From NCBI GenBank assembly GCA_037074615.1, contig CM073551.1, forward strand, positions 21,637,750-21,701,749: DNA of 64,000 bases. Reading direction: 5' to 3'. The translations under genes and the position numbers were made by a program. This document shows positions 1 to 11,469 of this stretch, in pieces (position 1 is the first letter of the stretch; each line of letters starts with the position of its first letter). This DNA comes from Leucaena leucocephala (Eukaryota > Streptophyta > Magnoliopsida > Fabales > Fabaceae). Below the pieces are notes generated by a model. That model saw only the letters and a list, made by a program, of their open reading frames with translations. It had not been told where the DNA came from and ran no database searches.

Positions 1-69
1 AAAATTTTATTTAAATAATATTGAGACGCTTACTATTCAGATTAACCCTAATTGATTATTTGGAAACAA

Positions 70-290
70 GTCGAGGCCCACACAAAATAATAAATAAGTA
101 TAAACGCATCTTGACCATCCCATGATTTTTGTCTTTTAGCTCATCAACGACACCTTGCACCGCCGATCCCTCTACATCCTCCTGGAGCATTCTCAAATCT
201 ACGGTTGAGATTGACATTAGTTACTGTTTTGATTGGTTTTAAAATAATTATTACCCACAAACCCTTCATTTGTTTGGAAAAAAATAGTTT
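70..290 (+). repeat. GST-cluster dispersed module, copy 1
   Basis: The stretch around the shared word ggagcattctcaa and the nearby words ttttagctcatcaac and taaaataattatta recurs inverted at about 3990-4260 and direct at about 9100-9270. The three copies lie around the two intact GST genes. Nothing indicates coding capacity. It may be an old MITE or part of the duplicated gene unit. Confidence 0.6.
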
Positions 291-539
291 AAACCCACGT
301 CAAAATCTATTCTTAACTCAGTCAAAATTACAATTCAGCTTTTACTCAAAATCCTTTATATTCTAAATTTATTCTACTATAATTATACATCTAAATCAAT
401 TTAAGACCAATTGTCTAAATTGGTCTTGAATCTTTTTAAAAAGAGATAAATTCACGACTTTTTTCTCACAAATAAACTCTTATAAAATTATACTAAAAGT
501 GATTCTAAGTAAACGTTTAAAAAGCAATAAAATTAAAAT

Positions 540-1052
540 TTTTAAAAAAAATTACTTAAATTTTAGTTTAAACTTTTTTTAAAATAAATATTCACGTTTG
601 TTCAAAAATATTTTTAGATTAAATTATAGTTTAAAATTAAAATTTTAGATAAACTACTGAGACTAATTTTTAGAATAATAAAAAAATTTATCGACAACCT
701 AATTATTATTTTATTTTTATTTTTTCTTACACATTCTTTCCTATTTTATCTCTTCTCTCTCTTCTCTACATTCTCTCATCTCTCTTATCCACCTTCTCTC
801 ATCCCTCTTTTCTACCCTCTCTCACCTCTCTCCTCTCTCTCTCTTCTTCTCTTTACTCTTTCTTATTTTTAATAAAATTATACCATTTTTAATAATTTTT
901 TAATTATAAAAGTTCTTCTAGTAAAAACTATCTAAATACTCATTTATTTAAAATTATTTTTTTTTATAAATTTTTCTCTAAATCTTTTTTAAAAAGTTAT
1001 CCAAATTTTGTTTTTTATAAACTTTTTTTAAACTCTTATTTAAACAAACACG
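540..1052 (-). repeat. Polypurine-tract repeat family A, copy 1
   Basis: An AT-rich arm, a central CT-rich tract (about 735-850), then an arm related to gtatttggataattattac-type sequence in reverse. The same layout occurs at about 31922, 45943, 49027, 59943, 61606 and 63796. It is probably a non-autonomous DNA transposon (MITE-like), but no target duplication was established. Confidence 0.5.
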
Positions 1053-1878
1053 TAAGAATGGTCTAAATTATTAGTTTTGTGGTACTCCTTTAGCCTTTAG
1101 GTCAATGTATGGAAAAGAAAGTACCATTTTCCAAGTGTTTTTTTTTTTTTAAGATTCAAATCTAGTTTATATTTAACGAAATATTAAATGTATTTTTACT
1201 AATTATACTATTACTTAAATGCCTTATTTTTTTTATATACTCTTTTTTATTTTGTTTTAATTATTTCTCTCTCCTTTACCTTCTTATTTTTTTATATATT
1301 TATTATTTTTAACAAATTTTAATAAAATTTTTAAATTATATTCTCTTCCAATCTTAAATACTTAATTTATAATAAATTATGTTTTATATTAAAATTTAGA
1401 AGAATAATTTAATTATTTAGATGTTGCAGTCCAAATGGCCTATAATTAAGATAATGAACCTACTATTCATAAAGCTATGCATTAAAACGACAAAATTAAG
1501 ATAAAAGAAAGCACAACAAACTATAAAACTTTATTTATGATAAGATGATCCAAACCAAACAGATAGTCAGGTCCCCTTGCAAGAGAAAACCCCACTTACA
1601 CATATTTATTTCCACTCATAATCACATCACTGAATAATTAACTCTACTTTTATATATTTTATTTGTAGGAATAAGCCTTAAATTGACAGTAAAATTATTC
1701 TCGTATAACTTAAAAATAACTAATTTAAAGGTTATATACATCTGTGCCCAACCTTACCTAAACCCTTGACATTGGCCACCCTTAGAGAGGGGGAGAGAGG
1801 TTTTATTTCCACTCCTTATTCACAAGACTTGATAATTGAGCAACTCAAACACGGATTGGAGGTGATTATTGTGATCAT

Positions 1879-2658
1879 CTACTTCGAAGCACCGATGCTC
1901 TCATAGCGAGCCTTGAAGAAGGCAAGGAGAGCTTCTCTTGGAGCCAAAACTCCTTTCACAACAGGGTTATTTAAAATCTCTTGACTCCACTTCTCTAGCT
2001 TTGGATATTTCTCAGCACTGTAAATATCAAGCTCACTGGCTTCTTGAATTATCGGCACCCAGAAAGCGATGAACAGAGCAGCGATATCCAGAAACCCAAT
2101 TGAATCTCCATTGAAGAACCTCCCTTTCAGCTCTTTGTCCAGAATTTTCAGAGCCTCCCTTGCTTCTTCAGCATCTTTTTCCCTCTCCTCCTTGTTTGGA
2201 TTCCATGCTGCTTTAAATACCGCAGTCACCAACTAAAATAAACAACAAGACACTTGTTTAGTGAGTGATCATTCAAATTAATTCCTACTGAGAGAACAGA
2301 GAGAAAACAGAGCTTCTTCAAGTGTTGAAGAATCAATCACCTTGTCATCGATGAACCTAGACCAGAAACGAGCGAGGGCTCTCTGATAAGGATCAGAAGG
2401 CAAGATGGGGTACCCAGACCAAGCCTCATCGACGTATTCAACGATCACGAGAGACTCACAGATGGGCTTGTCGTTGTGAAGAAGAACTGGGACCTTCTTG
2501 TGAACTGGGTTGTATTTGAGAAGAAGATCACTTTTGTTCGTCAGAGATTCTTGAATGTACTCATATTCAACTCCCTTGAGTTTCAGAGAAATGTCTGCTC
2601 TCGCCACAAATGGGCTTCCCACGAATCCGAAAATCTTCACCTGTTGATTTGAAGCCAT
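1879..2658 (-). CDS. GSTU: Tau-class glutathione S-transferase (two exons)
   Basis: Conjugates glutathione to electrophiles such as xenobiotics and oxidation products in the cytosol; tau GSTs are a plant-specific class. Exon 1 is 2341-2658 and exon 2 is 1879-2232, separated by a 108-bp intron (AAG|GTGATT ... TTTTAG), giving 223 aa, a normal length. The N-terminal thioredoxin-like domain carries the SPF motif (residues 15-17) with the likely catalytic serine, the KKVPVLLH strand (54-61) and the PICES glutathione contact (65-69). The C-terminal helical domain has the family's GDSIGFLDIA signature near 148-157. The donor at FIDDK was chosen because it is phase 0 and gives the usual family junction; reading on past it gives unrelated residues and a stop. 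It is the first unit of a tandem pair with the gene at 6968-7725. A TATA box and an as-1-like element lie upstream. Confidence 0.93.
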
Positions 2659-2743
2659 GGCAGAACTCGTTTCTCTTAGAATTGATGGAGGATATGATCT
2701 TGGGATGATGGGTTTTATGGTTCCTGAGAGACTGAATCAGTTT

Positions 2744-2752
2744 CTTTATATA
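2744..2752 (-). promoter_or_regulatory. TATA box of first GST gene
   Basis: TATATAAAG on the minus strand, about 90 bp upstream of the ATG at 2658, at the same relative place as the TATA box of the second GST gene. Confidence 0.7.
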
Positions 2753-2803
2753 GCGAAACGGTGGAGACCTGTAGATAAGTAGCTCAAAGACCTTAATGGG
2801 ATG

Positions 2804-2823
2804 TGATGCAAGGGATGACATCA
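2804..2823 (+). promoter_or_regulatory. as-1/ocs-like bZIP element
   Basis: TGATGCAAGGGATGACATCA, about 150 bp upstream of the GST start codon. It matches the as-1 layout of two TGACG-like half sites 12 bp apart (TGACGYAAGnnnTGACG) with one change per half site. as-1/ocs elements bind TGA-type bZIP factors and are classic drivers of auxin-, salicylate- and xenobiotic-induced GST genes. Near-identical copies precede the other two GST copies here. Confidence 0.7.
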
Positions 2824-3989
2824 AAGCTTGATACTCGAAGAATATGATTATCGAACTTTTGGTCCTCATGTGTCGTTCATTTTCTATTGAGTACTTCAAA
2901 TTTTACTTTTATCAATTTACTTTTATTTATGTTTCATAAAGTTATATGTAACTTTTCTTAAGGGATAATTGTCTACAAATTCTCTTTAATACAGTCCACC
3001 GGTTAAAAAAAGGACCGTCTCTGAGTGCTCATCTTTAATATAAACACTCAAAACTCATTTCAATCGGACGGTCTAAATTTAATATTTTTTAAATAAAAAA
3101 TATTTTTTTAAAAAAAATAGTTAAAAGATTATCTTTATATTAAATTCTATACTTATTAAAATAATTTTTAAAAATAAATAAAAATAAAAAATAAATCTAG
3201 ACTGTTGAGATCAGAGTAAATAGCGTAGATATAATGAGCTTTAGGCTATCTGGCTCCATAAAAAGGAAAAACAAGAGGGTAGAATGCAAAATAAAGATGA
3301 ATGGGAAACATGTAAAACGGAAAGTTTTTTTTTTTGTATATTTTTTAAGATGATTATCTCATTGAAATTGTTATACTTTATTAGAATTAATTTTTTTAAA
3401 ATATTTTTTTATATTCTTACAAATTTAAATCTAAAATAATATATTTAAATGACTAAAACTCCCTCTATTTAGACTAATAAAATTTTGCTTTTAAAATAAA
3501 TATCTTAATGTAAAAGTTGCCGATGAGGATCAATTTTTGTTCTTTTATATAAAAATTTAAAAAAAGAAGTTAGATTTACCAAAAATTTAAAGACATGGTA
3601 AAAATTTTTTTTCTAAATAATATTAATGTCGAGCAAAATGAATTATTTATTATTCTCAGATTTAAATTTAAGTATCAAAAAATTAGATGCATTTTTTAAA
3701 TACGTTATTGGCAAAAGAAAAGTACCCAAGTAAATTATCTGGACTATTCCTTGACATAAAGCTTCGTAAGAAAACGGTAATAATTTCTCCATTAGATTTA
3801 TCCAGGGTCTGTTTGGGAATTAAAATATAATTTTAGAAGTATTTTTTATGTTAAACGTTCTCATATAATTATTTAGAATAACTTTTGAAAAACTACTCCA
3901 AACACTCTCTTAAAATCGCTTGGATTAATTATGGATGAAACATATTTTAAATAAAATTAATTTATAAACATGATTATGACTGTAATTTT

Positions 3990-4260
3990 AAGTAGAATAT
4001 ATTTTCAACTAAGTCTAACACGAATGATTTAACAAAATCATGATTCTAAATTAAAATTAAATTTTGATGTGATCGGGGGCCCCATGATTATATTAAAGAA
4101 AAATTAAGGTCTCGCTGTTAATAATTATTTTAGAATCATTCCAAACTGTGAGTCGTTTTCAATTTCAAGTTTTCAACCGTAGGTTTGAGAATGCTTCAGA
4201 CCGACGTGGAGGGACAGGCGGTGAAAGTTGATGTTGATGAGCTAACATACAAATCATGCT
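3990..4260 (-). repeat. GST-cluster dispersed module, copy 2 (inverted)
   Basis: The reverse complement contains gaagcattctcaaacctacg and ttagctcatcaacatcaac, aligning with 70-290 and with 9100-9270. Beyond the core, similarity to the third copy continues through a word like ttatgattttgtaacaga (9325-9342), so the inverted copy is longer than the core module. Confidence 0.6.
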
Positions 4261-5282
4261 ATTTTGCCATGAAAAATATTTATATATTTTAAGAGGATTA
4301 TATTATTTAAATTTTATATAATTAAAATATAATAATTTAATTAATAAGTTATCTAAAAAGTTTTACAATTTATTTTATTTTTTTAAAAAATAAATATTTT
4401 AATTTAAAAAAATAAAATCCATCCAAACTAAATTAAGATATTTATATTTTTTTAAATAAAATAAAATATGAATTATTTTATATAAATAGTGAGTAGCTAT
4501 ATTAAAATATGTTAAATTGTTATTATTTGATTAGATAGAGTTTGAATGATATAGCATTTCTAGATATGAAAGTATTTTTCTGGTCGCAATGCTAAAAAAA
4601 CTCAATTGTTTCAAATTTAAATCAGGACATGGGAGAATGACATTTGAGGATCAAAACATTAAATTAATTTAATAATAGAGTCAAAATAAGGATTAAAATC
4701 TTTTTAATAATTTAATTATCCTATTGTGTAATTTTCAACTTCGCAATTATTAATTTGTAAATGATATTCATTTGTGAGTCCAAGTACATTATACTCAAAT
4801 ATTTTGTTAAGATGTATTTAGCACACTCAAATATTTTGTAATATATTTAGTACCTAAAAGTATTTTTTTTAGATACTTTATTCAAAATTTTAAAATATCT
4901 TTTTGGTACATCTAACAACTTGATATATTTTTATAAGTGCATATAATATTCTAAAATATTTTTTAGGTACATTTAAATAATTTGATTAGATTAAAAAAAT
5001 TAGTTAATATATTATATTTTTTTTAAAATATTTTAATTATCTTTCTTAACTTTATCCCTCTCTCTCTTATTTAATTATTGTTAAGAGAATATTAATAAAA
5101 ATAATTTAAAAAAATGATAAATATAAAAAATAAATTTTATATTTAAAATTAATATACAAAGGACCAAATCAATAAGTGAACCCAGCATAAGAGACTAATA
5201 GTTGTATTGTCAAAACAAGTTTTTGTGAGATTGTTATGAACAGACGTTTATGACCGGCATGGCATGTTCATACGATCTAACA

Positions 5283-5660
5283 TGCATTTCTGGAACATGG
5301 AGTTCAGGAGTTGGGCATATTTCTTCAGTTGGCAAAAGCTAGATATTTATTAGATTAACAAGAGTTATTCTTGTGACCAAAAAAAAGAACAAGAGTTATT
5401 CTAATTAACATAATATTAAAACAGAGAGAATGATATATTTTAAAATCTTAGAGGGGATTCTCCCTAAAAACATGGCCAGAAAATTGATGTAATTTTATTG
5501 AAGTTTGAAATATATGCATTTTTTATAAAGTGAATTAATTAATTTTAATATTTTTAAGGTTATCACAAATAACCATCATCCATAATGGCTAATATAGGTT
5601 TACAAAAATACAAGAATGAGAATAGTACATTTATAATTTAGCCAAACTTAGTCTATCTGT
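5283..5660 (+). repeat. Duplicated 5' flank of GST unit, copy 1
   Basis: Shares an ordered series of words with 10285-10640: ggaacatgg, cagttg-caaaag, attaaaacagagaga, tgatatattttaaaa, and a final aagaatgagaat-gtacatttataat. The offset is about 5.0 kb, matching the 5067-bp distance between the two GST start codons, so it marks the far part of the same duplicated unit. Confidence 0.6.
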
Positions 5661-5954
5661 TCCTTCTCAGACTAAATTTTAAGCATGTTTTATCTTATTT
5701 AAATTTATTGAGTCAATATTTTCTATATTTAACATTAACCCTTTGTTTATATGAGAAAAAATTAGAGAGAAAATAATACTAACAGGAAAAATTTATAAAA
5801 ATAATAAATATTTTTATCATTTAAAAAAAATCTCAATATTATTTTCCTATATTTTCCCCTCAATTTTCTCAGTGCTTAAGATATTAAAAATATATTTTAT
5901 AAATTTAATAGACTCAAATTTATGTAAACTTAAAAGGGGCAAATATATAATTTA

Positions 5955-6665
5955 ACATATTTTAAAAAGGATAAAGATACATCTAGTATCCTAAAATAAT
6001 TTTAGATGAGCAATTAGCACATTAAAGTATTTGAGAGTACTGTCAGCACCTCGAACTAATTTTAGAGGTACAATTAGTACCCTAAAATATTTAAGGGTGC
6101 AATCAGCACCCCTAACTAATTTTAGATGGGCAATTAACGCCCTAAAATATTTAAATTGGTACAATTTTATTCATTCGCTAATAAAACACTAACTTTCATT
6201 TGATACATGCTATATAAAATTTTTATTTCGATACATTATTGTTTAAAAGACCACATATATAATATTCTTTTAATAAATTATATTAAATAAATCATAAATT
6301 TTTTTAATTTTTACATATAAATTATATACAATATTAATTTTAGAGCTTACTCAATACTCTTATTTAAACAATATGACATATATGATATTTTAAATAATAA
6401 TATGTTAAAATAAAAATTTCACGTGACATGAATCAGACAAAAATTTATATTTATATCAGTAAAATAATAAAATTATATCAATTTAAATATTTTAGAGTGT
6501 TAGTCATATTTTTTAAATTATTTTAGATTTTAGTATTTTTAAATATTTTAAAATATTGGTCATATTTTTAAAATTAATTTAAAATATTAATTATATTTTT
6601 AAATATTTTAAAATAATAATTATAAATTAGTGTGAGACAGTGACTTTTATCCGTTTTAAAAATGG
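5955..6665. repeat. Foldback (long terminal inverted repeat) element
   Basis: The two halves are reverse complements over roughly 300 bases: the left arm runs from ggataaagatacatc through aatatttaaattggtacaat to about 6280, the right arm from about 6340 back to ggataaaagtcactg read on the minus strand. Each arm holds several degenerate units of about 55 bp with the word ttttag..gcaattag. No coding capacity. The layout fits a long-TIR, Mutator-like or foldback MITE. A second member lies at about 26478-26975. Confidence 0.6.
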
Positions 6666-6967
6666 AGAGGAGAGTAGGGACAAAAGTAAGATTTAAGAAA
6701 CCGCAGGAGCGAGAAAAGACGACAATTCCAGCAGAAAAACGACAAAAGTAAGATTTAAGAAACCCCAACAAACGACGAAACTTTATTTATCATCTGACGA
6801 ACCAAACCAAACTGATAGTCAGGTTCCCATGCAAGAGGGAGGAATCCCTTCTTATACATATTTTATTTCCACTCTTAATAACAACACTGAATAATTAACT
6901 AAACTCAAACATGCATTACAGGTAATCTTTGAGATCATCTACTTCGAAGCAAGCAGCGATCGATGCT

Positions 6968-7725
6968 CTAAAACATAGTTTTGAAGAAGGCTACGAGAGT
7001 ATCTCTGGGAGGCAAAAGTCCTTTCACAATAGGGTGATTCATAATCTCTTTACCCCATTTCTCTAGCTTTGGATATTTCTCAGCATGATACAGATCAAGC
7101 CCCCCGGCTTCTTGAATTATCGGTAGCCAGAAAGCGACGAACAGAGCAGCGATGTCCACCAACCCAATTGAATCTCCATTGAAGAACTTCCCTTTCAGCT
7201 CCTTCTCCAGAATTTTCAGAGCCTCTTTCGTTTCTTCAGCACCTTTTTCCCTCTCCTTCTTGTCTGGGTTCCAGGCTGCTTTGAATACCGCAGCAACCAC
7301 CTGAAAAATCAAGAAACAAAACACTTGTTTAGCGAGTGATCATTAAAATACCTACTGAGAAAACAGAAAGAAAACAGGGCTTCTTCAAGTGTTGAAGAAT
7401 CAATCACCTTTTCATCGACGAACCTAGACCAGAAACGAGCGAGGGCTCTGTGATAAGGATCAGAAGGCAAGATGGGGTAACCGGACCAAGCCTCGTCGAC
7501 GTATTCCACAATGACGAGAGATTCACAGATGGGCTTCTCTTTGTGAAGAAGAACAGGGACCTTCTTGTGAACTGGGTTGTACTTGAGAAGAAGATCACTT
7601 TTGTTGGTCAGTGATTCTTGAATGTACTCATACTCCACTCTCTTGAGTTTCAGAGCAATCTCAGCTCTCGCCACAAATGGGCTTCCCACGAATCCAAAGA
7701 GCTTCACTTGTTGATTTAAAGCCAT
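6968..7725 (-). CDS. GSTU: Tau-class glutathione S-transferase (two exons, shortened C-terminus)
   Basis: Close paralogue of the gene at 1879-2658. Exon 1 is 7408-7725 (106 codons, same length as in the paralogue), exon 2 is 6968-7300, and the 107-bp intron runs GTGATT ... TTTCAG, giving 216 aa. The SPF catalytic-serine motif, KKVPVLLH and PICES glutathione-binding residues and the GDSIGLVDIA signature are all kept. The reading frame ends at FKTMF, about seven residues earlier than in the paralogue, because the position that should encode Tyr-Glu reads TTT-TAG; the paralogue's terminal ESIGASK-like bases remain just beyond the stop. The lost residues lie at the extreme C-terminus, so the enzyme may still be active. 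It has its own TATA box and two as-1-like elements. Confidence 0.9.
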
Positions 7726-7798
7726 GGCTGAAAAACTTAGTTTGTTTATCCTTGAGAATTGAATCTGGGTGTGGAGAAATGAGAATGAGGATCAGTTA

Positions 7799-7806
7799 CT
7801 TATATA
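7799..7806 (-). promoter_or_regulatory. TATA box of second GST gene
   Basis: TATATAAG on the minus strand, about 75 bp upstream of the ATG at 7725, aligned with the TATA box of the first gene. Confidence 0.65.
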
Positions 7807-7909
7807 GTGGAAGGGTTGAGAATTGTAGGGAGATGAGGGGGGTAAGGAAGCAGAATTTTTTCGAAGTACAAAGGACTTTGAAGTCAATTGTCTTGACGGT
7901 CCAGAGACG

Positions 7910-7929
7910 TGATGCAAGGGATTACATCA
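7910..7929 (+). promoter_or_regulatory. as-1-like element, proximal copy
   Basis: TGATGCAAGGGATTACATCA, differing by one base from the element of the first GST gene and about 185 bp upstream of this gene's ATG. Likely TGA-bZIP site. Confidence 0.65.
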
Positions 7930-7970
7930 CTGACAATGGAAAAGCGTAGTAATTAATTAGTAAATGGGTG

Positions 7971-7990
7971 TGATGCAAGCGATTACATCG
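7971..7990 (+). promoter_or_regulatory. as-1-like element, distal copy
   Basis: TGATGCAAGCGATTACATCG, a second copy 61 bp further upstream. The first GST gene shows only one, so this looks like a local duplication of the regulatory site. Confidence 0.55.
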
Positions 7991-8042
7991 CCAATGTAAA
8001 AAGTTATAATTTATAAATCAATGGGATGATGAAAATTTTACC

Positions 8043-9538
8043 ATGTCTCACTCGTTGATTTGGTCTCTAATGTTTTATTTATTTCGTCATTCGTTTTTTG
8101 AGCTAACAAAAATTAATTCAATTAATAAAAAATTAATTTATAACTTAAAAATTTATAAATTTAAAATTTATCGTGAATATGAGAATTTTATTAGCGAGCA
8201 ATTTATAAATATTTATATAAATATTTTTTTAATTTAAGGATATATCTAGACTCTATTGAGTCTCAAAATCAATTTACTTAAATTTTTTTAACCTACACAA
8301 TTACTCATTTTTTAGTAATATTTTTTGAAAAAAAAATGAGAATTTGAGTCAAGTTACTTATGTTCATTCATAAATAAATAGACAAATTTTATTTACAAAT
8401 TAGTTGTGATAAAATATAAGAAGTCATTATACATTTAACAAGTTATATTTTTCTTTCTTTTTATGAAAGAGATGAATCTTATTTGCAAATAAATTATTAT
8501 AAAGTTGAAAATCAAAGAATAAGAGTATGAAACCATTGAAAAAACGTCAAAGTCCTTGGTATTTTTAAATCTTCTGATCCTAATATTAAATGAATTTAAT
8601 ATTTTCATTCGCAAATGTCATTACCTCCCGATTTAAATGTAAAACAATTGAGCTTTTCTTTACCTTTTCTCTAATTCTTCATTTGATACTGATCTCCAAG
8701 TCTCCAATACAATGCAGTGAAAATTAAACCAGTTCCTAAAGTAGTTGAGATAATAATATAAAATTTAGTTGTCTTTAACTCAGAAATATGATTAAAATAA
8801 TATAATTTAATTAAAATATATAAAAATATTTATATATAATTTTAACAAAATAATATTTAAATAAAAATATATTAATTCATACATAAAAATAAATATTTAT
8901 ATATAAAATATATATAATTTAATAAAATAAAGTAAAGTTACTAGCTACATGAATTTGACATAATATTCTCCCTTTTTTTTCAAATTTAAAATTGCGGCCT
9001 TTCAACTGAGGAATAAGATAAACAAATATAAAAATCTAACCCCGAGAATAATTCAGTAGCCTGATGGACGGGTTCAATTTTGGTCTTGATACGATGATCC
9101 TGTCTTGAGGCCCACACTAAATAAACAATAAATGACAATCCGATGACTTTAGTCTTTTAATTCATCATCCCTCTACATCCTTCTGGAGCATTCTCAACCC
9201 TCAAAATTGAATATGAAGTGACCGATTGGATTTATTTTAAAATAATTATTACCAGCACGACCTTAGTCTTTCTTTAAAGTAATGATGACCCCGCTTATCA
9301 AATCAAAATTTATCTTTAATTACAAATTATGATTTTGTAACAGACCATCTATCCCAGCTTTTAATCAAAGTCTATTCTCCCCATTGTCATACTTATAAAT
9401 TGATTTTACCCAACATCAATTTCATTCGCCGTTGATCAAGGAGTGTATTTGAGTTAATTATAGCACAATAAGCAAGCTTTCGTCTGATTAAATTTCATAT
9501 GATTTAACAAACTACACAAATTTCACTTTTTGTTGGCT
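8043..9538. other. Gene-free AT-rich spacer
   Basis: No coding gene is supported. It contains the third copy of the dispersed module at about 9100-9270 and otherwise low-complexity AT-rich DNA. Confidence 0.5.
9100..9270 (+). repeat. GST-cluster dispersed module, copy 3
   Basis: Carries aggcccacac, catccctctacatcc, tggagcattctcaa and taaaataattatta in the same order as 70-290. Confidence 0.6.
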
Positions 9539-9546
9539 CAAGTAAC

Positions 9547-10047
9547 TAGGGGGGGAAGCGTGGAGACGAGACTGGGACAATCCTATCTCGAGTCACATCC
9601 CATCCCGTCCCGACTATATTTTAATTCCTTTTAAGATTGTGATAGGTTCGAGACATGTTCGAGATATCTTGAATCCTTTTTTTTTAAAAAAAAATAATAC
9701 AATAATATCATAAATTATTTTATATAAAATGTCATAATAATTTTCTCTAAATATCACTAATTCTTCCTGATATAATATAAATATTTATCCATATAAGGAG
9801 AAAAAAACACAATAATAAATCATTCTAAAGAATAAAACAAATGAGCCAAAGGGTATATAATTAAATTAAATAATTATTTTTAAAAAATATGTATAAGTCG
9901 GGATGAGATGAAATGGGTCGTCCCGAAACTTGTCCCGTCCTGACTTTTATATTAACTTATCCCAAATTTTTTTTATTCTAATCTTTCACAAGACGAGACG
10001 GGTCATCCCGATATTATTAAGACCACGGATATGAATTGAAACCCCTA
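9547..10047. mobile_element. Non-autonomous hAT-like element with 8-bp target duplication
   Basis: A 501-bp insertion that begins TAGGGG and ends CCCCTA, bordered on both sides by the same 8 bases CAAGTAAC (9539-9546 and 10048-10055). An 8-bp target duplication with short TAGGG-type ends is the hAT signature. The subterminal regions are rich in GGGACGGG-like words in both orientations, as in other plant hAT derivatives. There is no open frame long enough for a transposase, so it must have been moved in trans. Confidence 0.75.
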
Positions 10048-10284
10048 CAAGTAACTAATGCTACTGTTTTTTTTCTTCTTCTTCTTTTTAATTTAAACTT
10101 TGAGGCTACTCTTTATTAGACTGAAAGTGTTAAAAGCCTTTATAATAAGTATATTTTTTGAAATTTTTTAATAAAAATAAAGTTTACGTCAGTTCAGTAT
10201 CAAAAGTTATTTTAAATAATTTTTATAAAATATTTATAAAATTATTTATTAAAAGAGTCATCGTAATTAGACTAGTCATTGTTT

Positions 10285-10640
10285 TAATATTTTGGAACAT
10301 GGGAGTTTAGTATTTAAGCCTTTCTTTTTTCAGTTGACAAAAGTTGTATACTTAGATTAAAAAACTTTATTATAGTTAAAATATTAAAACAGAGAGATTG
10401 ATATATTTTAAAAATAGAGAGAAGATTTAAGTAATTTTATTTTTAAGTTTAAAATATATGTATTTTTATATACTGAATTAATTGATTTTAATAATTTTAA
10501 GGCGCTAAAAAAGAAGTATCACACTAAATGAATAGTATAGAATCTATATTATAGATTTAAGAAAATAAGAATGAGAATTGTACATTTATAATATATTAGC
10601 TTAAGCAAATACTGAATGATATGTGCATATTTGTATAATT
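10285..10640 (+). repeat. Duplicated 5' flank of GST unit, copy 2
   Basis: Partner of 5283-5660, with shared words in the same order. It defines the second unit of the approximately 5-kb tandem duplication. Confidence 0.6.
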
Positions 10641-11283
10641 AAGAACTACTAAGAATTTCGTGTTGTAAGTACAACTTTTTTTTTGGCAATCGTTGTAATA
10701 AGTGCAACTTAAATACTCCTATATGCTTATACATTTATACCTCCTCCAATTCAATAATAAAAATTGAAGTGCAAAATTAAGTAAAAATTGCATTCAGGAA
10801 AAAGTACAAAGGATAGTTGTCAAGAATTTCATATATCGACTATTGGTCCTACCCATCCTCTTACCATAAGTTGATTGCACAGCAATTAATGGAAATTATT
10901 GGAAGGTAAAAAAAAACAATTACCAAAATATTTTAATATCAAATAATACAATCTGTTCTTATTTATTGTATTAGAATTTGTTATTATATACTGCTTATTA
11001 TTTATAAATTTTTTTAGTAATTATATTTTTTTATTAGTTCATATTAATTTTTATTAATTATAATTATTTTTTTCGATCCTAAATATAAAAACTAGGTATA
11101 TATTCTATTTTGATTTTAAATATAAGACCTTAATCTATTTTATTTTTTAAAATTATAATTTTTTTTTAAAATATCCTATATAATTATACATATTAAATAT
11201 ATTCTAATTAATAATAGTTAAAGTACACATAATTAAATATAATATTAAAAATAAATTAATACGTAATGATTACAAATTAATAA

Positions 11284-11303
11284 TAATGTAATCCCTTGCA
11301 TCA
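11284..11303 (-). promoter_or_regulatory. as-1-like element upstream of GST pseudogene
   Basis: On the minus strand TGATGCAAGGGATTACATTA, about 170 bp upstream of the pseudogene start. It differs by one base from the element at 7910. It has survived although the gene body is broken. Confidence 0.6.
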
Positions 11304-11469
11304 CACTGGTTTCCTGCATAGGCAGATTTGACTTTCACTTCAAGAAATACAACTTCATTGCGCGATCCATCGATCCCTACCCATCCATAGCTACATATAA
11401 GAAACTAAATGAATCACAAACCCAGAGGCCATACAACCCTCAAGTGAAGCCAGAGCAAAAGCATATCAC

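Larger units (their letters stand above)
1..1878. other. Gene-free AT-rich flank with repeats
   Basis: No coding gene is supported here. The stretch holds one copy of a 200-bp module repeated elsewhere in the window (about 70-290), one copy of a polypyrimidine-containing repeat family (about 540-1052), and the 3' flank of the first GST gene (about 1490-1878), which is similar to the flank of the second GST gene at about 6725-6967. Confidence 0.6.
2900..5954. other. Gene-free AT-rich spacer of the GST cluster
   Basis: No gene seen. It contains the inverted copy of the dispersed module (about 3990-4260), short degenerate repeats around words like caaatattttgt (about 4790-4990), and a duplicated segment (about 5283-5660) that matches about 10285-10640. 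Confidence 0.55.

Noticed and set aside
2278..2340. Reading GST exon 1 through to the in-frame stop (extra residues after FIDDK)
   Set aside because: A strong donor AAG|GTGATT occurs exactly where the tau GST intron is expected, and joining there to exon 2 keeps frame and family sequence in both paralogues.
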